From the NCBI RefSeq assembly GCF_003665095.1, contig NZ_RCHV01000002.1, forward strand, positions 496,001 to 560,000: DNA of 64,000 bases, read 5' to 3'. This DNA is from Streptomyces sp. Z26 (GTDB lineage: Bacteria > Actinomycetota > Actinomycetes > Streptomycetales > Streptomycetaceae). Position numbers and translations under genes: made by a program. The notes beneath the pieces were generated by a model. It worked only from the letters and a program-made list of their open reading frames with translations, was not told the origin of the DNA and searched no databases. Positions 59,265-64,000 of the stretch are shown here, in pieces; position 1 is the stretch's first letter, and each line of letters starts with the position of its first letter.

Positions 59265-60806
59265 GTGACGGGCGACCGTACGACGGAGCCGGGGCGCCCC
59301 GACGGCCGTACGGAGCCGCCGCGTTCGCTGCGCCGGGTGCGGCTCGGCGCCGGGGGCCCGCTCTGCGACGTACGCCTCGAAGGCGGGCGCGTGCACGGCA
59401 TCCGCTCGCACGGCGGGCCGCTGCGCGGCTGGGAGCCGTCCGTCGACCTCGACGGCCGTACGCTGCTGCCCGGCCTGTGGGACGCGCACGTGCACGCCGT
59501 GCAGTGGGCCGCCGCCCGGCGCCGCCTGGACCTGGCCGGGCTGCCGTCCGCGCGCGCGGCGGCGGACGCCGTACGCGGCCACGCGGCGGGGCTGGAGCCG
59601 GGCGCGCTGCTCGTCGGCTACGGCTTCCGGGACGGCCTGTGGCCGGACGCGCCGCACCGGGACCTGCTGGACGCGGCGGCGGGGGCCCGCCCGGTGCTGC
59701 TGGTCAGCGCCGACCTGCACGCGGTGTGGCTCAACTCGGCCGCGCTCGCGCTCCTCGGACGCACGGACCACGCGACCGGGCTGCTGCGCGAGACGGAGGC
59801 GCTGGCGGCGACGGAACGGCTGGCCACGGCGGACACCGCCACCAGCGACGAGTGGGTGGCGCAGGCGTGCGCGGCGGCGGCCCGGCGCGGGGTCACGGGC
59901 ATCATCGACTTCGAGTACGCGGACAACGTCACCGACTGGACGCGCCGGATGGCCGCCGCGTACGTGCCGTTGCGCGTCGCCGCGGCCGTCTACCCGGAGT
60001 ACCTGGACGCCGCCGTCGCGCGCGGGCTCGCCACGGGCAGCCCGGTGCCGGTCGCGGCGCGCGGGGACGGGCCCGGCGGGCTGCTGGAGGCGGGGCCGCT
60101 GAAGCTGTTCACGGACGGCTCGCTGAACACCCGTACCGCGCTGTGCCACGAGCCGTACCCGGGTCTGCCCGGGGACGACCCGGAGGCGCACGGCATCGCG
60201 CTGCTCACGCCGGAGGAGCTGCGGGCGCTGATGCGGCGCGCGGCGGAGCACGGCGTGGAGCCCGCCGTGCACGCGATCGGTGACCGGGCGAACGGCATCG
60301 CGCTGGACGCGTTCGCCGCCGTCGGCTGCCGGGGGCGGGTGGAGCACGGGCAGTTGCTGCGGCCGGAGGACGTGCCGAGGTTCGCGGCGCTCGGTGTCAC
60401 CGTCGGCGTGCAGCCGTCGCACGCGGTGGACGACCGGGACGTGGCGGACCGGCACTGGCGGGGCCGTACGCACCGGGCGTTCGCCTACGCGGACCTGCTC
60501 GCGGCGGGCGCGCGGCTGGAGTTCGGGTCGGACGCGCCGGTCGCGGCGCTGGACCCGTGGGTGACGCTCGCCAACGCGGTGGCCCGTACGGACGACGACC
60601 GCCCGCCCTGGCATCCGGAGCAACGGCTGTCGGTGGCCGACGCGTTGACGGCCTCGGCCCGTGGCCGGGCCACGGTGGCGACGGGCGACCGCGCGGACCT
60701 CGTCGTCGTCGACGTCGACCCGCTGACCGCCGACGACGCGACGCTGCGGGCGATGCCGGTGCACGGCACGATGGTCGCGGGCGAGTGGACGCACCTGGCG
60801 GACTGA
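59265..60806 (+). CDS. YtcJ-like amidohydrolase
   Basis: Amidohydrolase-superfamily enzyme of 513 residues. The first metal pair is in LWDAHVHAVQW, GPLKLFTDGSLNTRTALC holds the bridging region, and HAIGDRANGIALDAF and GSDAPVAALDPW hold the later metal ligands. YtcJ-type members act on hydrophobic amides or esters; the specific substrate is unknown. GTG 59265 is the only plausible start in frame after the PaiB gene, though its ribosome site is weak. An ATG at 59248 is out of frame and stops at once. Confidence 0.88.
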   Translation: MTGDRTTEPGRPDGRTEPPRSLRRVRLGAGGPLCDVRLEGGRVHGIRSHGGPLRGWEPSVDLDGRTLLPGLWDAHVHAVQWAAARRRLDLAGLPSARAAADAVRGHAAGLEPGALLVGYGFRDGLWPDAPHRDLLDAAAGARPVLLVSADLHAVWLNSAALALLGRTDHATGLLRETEALAATERLATADTATSDEWVAQACAAAARRGVTGIIDFEYADNVTDWTRRMAAAYVPLRVAAAVYPEYLDAAVARGLATGSPVPVAARGDGPGGLLEAGPLKLFTDGSLNTRTALCHEPYPGLPGDDPEAHGIALLTPEELRALMRRAAEHGVEPAVHAIGDRANGIALDAFAAVGCRGRVEHGQLLRPEDVPRFAALGVTVGVQPSHAVDDRDVADRHWRGRTHRAFAYADLLAAGARLEFGSDAPVAALDPWVTLANAVARTDDDRPPWHPEQRLSVADALTASARGRATVATGDRADLVVVDVDPLTADDATLRAMPVHGTMVAGEWTHLAD

Positions 60807-60894
60807 CCCGCACCCGGACCGTACGGGGGCCACCGCGCGCGGGTGCCCCCGTACGGTCCGGCGGGGGCGTACGGGCGTCCGGTACGTTTCCGGC

Positions 60895-61728
60895 ATGGCC
60901 GGAGCCCGCCCCCGTACGACCCCCCGTACGAAGATCAGCGCCTGGACACCGCCGGTCCCGGGCATCACCGAGGTCTTCCACGCCCACTTCACCGACCACG
61001 CGTACCCGGCGCACGTCCACGAGACCTGGGACCTGATGATCCTCGACGCGGGCGGCGTCGACTTCGCGCTGGACCGTCGCGAGCACGCGATCTCCGGCGC
61101 CGACAGCGTGATGCTGCTGCCGCCGGGCGTCCCGCACGACGGCCGTACGGCGACGGAGTCCGGCTTCCGCAAACGGGTCCTCTACCTCGACACCGGCGTC
61201 CTCCCGGAAGGGCTCACCGGCGGCGCGGTGGCCCGACCGGTGCTGCGCGACGCGCTGTTGCGGCGGCGCATCCACCAGCTGCACACGGCGCTGGGGCAGC
61301 CGGGCGACGCGTTCGAGGCCGAGTCGCGGCTGTCGTTCGTGGCGGAACGGCTCCGGCGACACCTCGGGACGTGGCGCCCGCGCGAGCCCGGCCGCGAGGC
61401 GAACCGGCTCGCCGCCGCGCTGCGCGACCTCCTCGACTCCCGTACCGCCGAGGGCGTCCCGCTGCACGAGGCCGCCGCCCTGCTGCACGCGCACCCGGCG
61501 CACCTGATCCGCTGCTTCGGGCAGGCGTACGGGCTGCCGCCGCACGCGTACCTCACCGGCAGGCGCGTCGACCGCGCCCGGCGCCTGCTGCTCGCCGGGC
61601 GCCGCCCCGCCGACGTGGCCACGGACGTGGGCTTCCACGACCAGGCGCACCTGCACCGGCACTTCACCCGGCACGTGGGCACGACCCCGGGGCGCTACGC
61701 CGCCGGGCGGCCCCGCGACTCCCGCTGA
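60895..61728 (+). CDS. AraC-family transcriptional regulator
   Basis: Regulator of 277 residues with an N-terminal cupin sensor (YPAHVHETWDLMILDAGGVDFALD, metal-like His pair) and a C-terminal double HTH (LHEAAALLHAHPAHLIRCFGQAYGLPPHAYL and DVATDVGFHDQAHLHRHFTRHVGTTPGRY). Located 88 bases after the amidohydrolase, same strand; it may control the M14-PaiB-amidohydrolase unit. The inducer is unknown. Confidence 0.92.
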   Translation: MAGARPRTTPRTKISAWTPPVPGITEVFHAHFTDHAYPAHVHETWDLMILDAGGVDFALDRREHAISGADSVMLLPPGVPHDGRTATESGFRKRVLYLDTGVLPEGLTGGAVARPVLRDALLRRRIHQLHTALGQPGDAFEAESRLSFVAERLRRHLGTWRPREPGREANRLAAALRDLLDSRTAEGVPLHEAAALLHAHPAHLIRCFGQAYGLPPHAYLTGRRVDRARRLLLAGRRPADVATDVGFHDQAHLHRHFTRHVGTTPGRYAAGRPRDSR

Positions 61729-61745
61729 GGCCGCGCCCGGCCGGG

Positions 61746-62720
61746 TCAGCGGCCGTCGGGTCCGGCGCCCTCGGGCCCGGCGCGGGCGGCGGTCCCGTCG
61801 GCCCGCCGCCGGGCGGCGCGCGTCTCCCGTACGGCGGCACGCAGCACGTCGTGCGCCTCCCGTACGGCGTCGCGGGCGGCCCGCCGCTCCGCCTCGGCCT
61901 CCTTCACCGCCCGCCGCGCCGCCGCCTCCCGCGCCTCGGCGGCGCGCTGCCGTTCCTCCGCGTGCTCCGCGGCGTCCCGGGCGGCGGCCTCGGCATCCGT
62001 ACGGGAGCGCAGCTCGCGTACGGCGTCCGCCGCCTCCCGACGCGCCTCGGCCGCCCGGCGCCGCTCCTCGCGGCGGCGGGTGCGGACGGCGTCGAGGTCG
62101 GCGACGGGGGCGTCCGGCGGGGTCCCGGTACGGGCGCGGGTGTCGTTACGGGAGCGGGTGCGGCGGGGTGGGGCGCCCGGGGCGGCGGCGGGGGTGTCCG
62201 TACCGGCCAGGCGGAGCCGGGAGGCGCCGCCCTCGGCCACGCCCGGGAAGCCGACGACGGCGGCCAGCGGCCGGGCCAGCCGCCCACGGGCCCACTCGGC
62301 GCCCGCGTCGGGGTCGGCGAGGGCGGCGTGCAGGGTCCGTTCGACCTCGCGGAGGCTGTCCTCACCGAGCGGGCGGCCCGCCCCGGCGGCCAGCTCGGCG
62401 GCCTGCCGGGCCAGGCCCGCCACCACCTGGCGCTGCTGCGCGGCCAGCGCCCGCAGCTGCGCGCCGTCGAGGTCGCGGTGCGCCTCGCGCAGCGCCTCAC
62501 CGAGGCGCAGCAGCGTGCCGGTCCCGTCGGGTGACTCCCGCGCGAGCAGGTTGCCCGCCCAGGCGGCGAGGGTGGGGCGGCGCAGGCGGCGGATCTCCTC
62601 CGCGAGCCCCCGGTCGCCCGCCTGGCGTGCCTGCCGGGCGCGGCGGTCGCGTGCGGCGGTGAAGGCGCTGGGCGGCAGTCCGTACAGCTCGTCGGCCACG
62701 GCGTCCAGGTCCAGGTCCAT
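61746..62720 (-). CDS. Hypothetical coiled-coil protein
   Basis: Protein of 324 residues from ATG 62720 (MDLDLDAVADELYGLPPSAF). The N-terminal half is helical with conserved-looking blocks (RPTLAAWAGNLLARESPDG, QLRALAAQQRQVVAGLARQ). Residues about 205-300 are a long charged coiled coil (RTRRREERRRAAEARREAADA ...), rich in Arg, Glu and Ala. No enzymatic motif or membrane segment. Possibly a structural or nucleoid-associated protein; function unknown. Convergent with the AraC gene, with only 17 bases between the stops. Confidence 0.8.
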   Translation of the reverse strand: MDLDLDAVADELYGLPPSAFTAARDRRARQARQAGDRGLAEEIRRLRRPTLAAWAGNLLARESPDGTGTLLRLGEALREAHRDLDGAQLRALAAQQRQVVAGLARQAAELAAGAGRPLGEDSLREVERTLHAALADPDAGAEWARGRLARPLAAVVGFPGVAEGGASRLRLAGTDTPAAAPGAPPRRTRSRNDTRARTGTPPDAPVADLDAVRTRRREERRRAAEARREAADAVRELRSRTDAEAAARDAAEHAEERQRAAEAREAAARRAVKEAEAERRAARDAVREAHDVLRAAVRETRAARRRADGTAARAGPEGAGPDGR

Positions 62721-63112
62721 TCCCCCGGCCCTCCGTTCGGCCCGTTCGGCGGCAGGCCCCCGGACCGATTCTGGCACCGTCCGCCGCGCCGGGCAGGCGG
62801 GAACGGGGCGCGGGGTCAGGCTACGGGGCCGGTCGCGGGGCCACCCGTACGGGAGGAGCCTCCGGCCAGGACGGGGGGGTGCCTGGCCGGAGGCGGCCTG
62901 GTCGGTGCTCGTGAGGGCGGTCGCCTCTCGGCGGAGCGCTCCACGGGGCTTCAGCCGAACGATCTTCCCCGCGGGCATTTTTCAGGGGCCCGGGGACACT
63001 CTCCCTCACCAGCACCGCACCCTGTCCAACGGGGGAAGGTGGCGGATTGTTCCCGTACGCGCCCTGCGTATCCCCGTGCGGGTTTTCACCCCCTACGCGC
63101 GGGGCGGGGCGG
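62721..63112. other. 392-base intergenic region with a hairpin and small-ORF candidate
   Basis: No confirmed gene. A strong hairpin lies at 62858-62894. A short minus-strand frame from ATG 62978 (MPAGKIVRLKPRGALRREA) passes through the hairpin and would fuse in frame to the coiled-coil protein; it has no clear ribosome site. Confidence 0.5.
62858..62894 (-). terminator. Hairpin upstream of coiled-coil gene
   Basis: Perfect 13-bp arms GCCTCCGGCCAGG / CCTGGCCGGAGGC with an 11-base loop containing G7. It may terminate the CGNR gene transcript, 219 bases away. Confidence 0.6.
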
Positions 63113-63700
63113 TCAGGTGGCGCCCGGTGGTCCGGCGGCGCGGGCGCGGCGGTGGGCGGCGACCCGTACGCGTGTGGCGCACCGGCGCGAGCAGTAGCGG
63201 CGGTCCGGGCCGCTGCCCTGCGCGAGGAAGACCCGGTCGCAGCCGGGCGCGGCGCACACGCCGCCCGGTGGGCGCTGGTGGTCCCAGACGAGGACGGTCA
63301 GCGCCATGCAGGACGAGGCGAGGAACCACTCGTCCCACGGGGCGTCGTCGTCGCGGTCGAGGTGCGGGTGCCAGGGCGTGCGGCCGCCGTGGGAGGAGAG
63401 GCGCACCCGCACGGTGTGGGCGGCCAGCAGCCCGTTCAGCACGGTCGCGGCGCCGTCGGCGTCCGCGGCGGCGAAGACCTCGCGGAGAAGGGCGGCGCCC
63501 GTGCGCATCCCGGCGACGTCGCGCGGGGTGAGGTCGAGGGGTTCGGTCTCGCCGTACTCGCGCAGCACGGCGGCGACGGCGGCCAGCCGCGCGTCGGGGT
63601 CGCCGTCCGGGGCCCCGGCGGCGAGGACGTTGACGAGGGCGGCGGTGCGGCGGGCCGTGGCCAGTACGGAGTGGCGGGCGGGCCGGGCGTCGGGGGGCAC
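63113..63700 (-). CDS. CGNR zinc-finger / ABATE-domain regulator
   Basis: Protein of 195 residues. The C-terminal CGNR-type zinc finger reads VCAAPGCDRVF ... RRYCSRRCATRVRVAAHRR, with Cys spaced as in the family (the CGNR tetrapeptide itself is here RCATR). The N-terminal ABATE-like helical domain covers residues 10-120. Such proteins are putative stress-linked DNA-binding regulators in actinomycetes. The GTG at 63700 gives the usual length. Divergent from an MFS gene. Confidence 0.88.
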   Translation of the reverse strand: MPPDARPARHSVLATARRTAALVNVLAAGAPDGDPDARLAAVAAVLREYGETEPLDLTPRDVAGMRTGAALLREVFAAADADGAATVLNGLLAAHTVRVRLSSHGGRTPWHPHLDRDDDAPWDEWFLASSCMALTVLVWDHQRPPGGVCAAPGCDRVFLAQGSGPDRRYCSRRCATRVRVAAHRRARAAGPPGAT

Positions 63701-63733
63701 GGGGTCAGCGTAACGCTTGTTGCACCACTTTGA

Positions 63734-63747
63734 GTTACCTCCGTAAC
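63734..63747. promoter_or_regulatory. GTTAC-CTCC-GTAAC inverted repeat
   Basis: Short palindrome 9 bases before the MFS start, in the 56-base gap to the divergent CGNR gene; a related GTAACGC lies at 63711-63717. Candidate operator of the CGNR regulator. Confidence 0.45.
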
Positions 63748-63756
63748 GTCCCTGGT

Positions 63757-64000
63757 ATGTGGAAGCGTTACTCCCTGAGCACGTACCTGGCCGGTGCCGC
63801 GAGCGCCCGTACCGGCGACGAGACGGCCGGTCCGGCGCTGCTGCTGGCCGGCTTCGCGCTCACCGGCACGGCCGCCGGGGCGTCCGCGCTGCTCGCGGCC
63901 GTCACCGTCGCCGCCGCCGTCGGCGGGCCGGTGCTCGGAGTGCTGCTGGACCGGGCGGTACAGCCGGGCCGCCTGCTCGCGGGCGCGCTCGCGCTCCACG
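63757..64000 (+). CDS. MFS transporter, N-terminal fragment
   Basis: About 81 residues from ATG 63757 (MWKRYSLSTYLAGAASARTGDE), running off the right edge. The start resembles MFS exporters: a short basic head, the T-G-D-E end of the first helix region, and a hydrophobic second helix (LLLAGFALTGTAAGASALLAAV) followed by the loop GVLLDRAVQPGRLL. No ribosome site of note. Family assignment is probable but rests on a fragment. Divergent from the CGNR gene. Confidence 0.75.
   Translation, partial: MWKRYSLSTYLAGAASARTGDETAGPALLLAGFALTGTAAGASALLAAVTVAAAVGGPVLGVLLDRAVQPGRLLAGALALH

Noticed and set aside
59133-61172. Long minus-strand frame opposite the amidohydrolase
   Set aside because: The plus strand carries clear amidohydrolase and AraC motifs; the minus frame has none.
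1-64000. CRISPR arrays, complete insertion sequences, prophage
   Set aside because: No regularly spaced repeats or transposase with terminal repeats found; the only transposase-like sequence is the fusion at 55921-56925.

Overview
The window is about 64 kb of very high-GC DNA with dense genes, frequent GTG starts and 4-base stop/start overlaps. It holds Pup-proteasome genes, a mycothiol ligase, an F420-type LLM oxidoreductase, a GylR-controlled glycerol operon and two chaplin genes. Together these point to Streptomyces or a very close relative. From memory (not checked), the order metH - gylR - glpF - glpK - glpD - PAC2 - mshC - SCO1664-type protein - DUF3090 - histidine phosphatase ... long chaplin - chpH follows the core region around SCO1657-SCO1675 of S. 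coelicolor, so the left half looks like conserved core chromosome.

Region 1 (1-10.6 kb): the 5' part of dop and the proteasomal ATPase arc/mpa, then a small ferredoxin, a secreted protein, the tRNA m1A methylase trmI, a site-2 protease with CBS domains, a RecB/Cas4-like Fe-S nuclease, an orphan NarL-type regulator, an orphan peptide-binding lipoprotein and a HAD phosphatase. Region 2 (10.8-20.3 kb): metH diverges from gylR and the glycerol regulon. A promoter-operator module lies in front of glpF, but the last gene, glpD, is a wreck with at least one frameshift and two internal deletions. A PAC2 protein follows. Region 3 (20.4-34.2 kb): mshC, a kinase-like SCO1664-family protein, DUF3090, a histidine phosphatase, corA, a ferritin-like protein, an LLM/aldo-keto reductase divergent pair, a RecD2-like protein that has lost its P-loop, the chaplin pair (the long one apparently frameshifted before its LAETG sorting signal) and an M20 peptidase.

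Region 4 (34.4-64 kb): tRNA-Leu(GAG) and then a more accessory, catabolic and regulatory stretch. It contains a carboxylesterase, two sulfatases flanking a lipoprotein, a ROK - response regulator - histidine kinase operon, a DJ-1/PfpI protein, a quinone-reductase-like enzyme with divergent TetR, a GH43 enzyme, an FAD monooxygenase with divergent MarR, a large secreted glycoside hydrolase with a CBM, and a GntR/MFS pair. A MarR/GbsR-type regulator fused to an IS5-type transposase N-terminal domain stands divergent to a possible operon of M14 carboxypeptidase, PaiB-like protein, amidohydrolase and AraC. The window ends with a coiled-coil protein, a CGNR zinc-finger regulator and the start of an MFS transporter.

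How the genes work together: carbon acquisition (glycerol uptake and phosphorylation, GH43, the large GH, sulfatases, esterase) is paired with local repressors whose palindromic operators can be read directly (GylR, MarR, TetR, GntR). The proteasome and mycothiol genes are housekeeping. No CRISPR array, rRNA, intact insertion sequence, prophage or secondary-metabolite cluster was seen. The observations most worth following are the glpD wreck, the long-chaplin frameshift, the regulator-transposase fusion and the P-loop-less RecD2-like protein.
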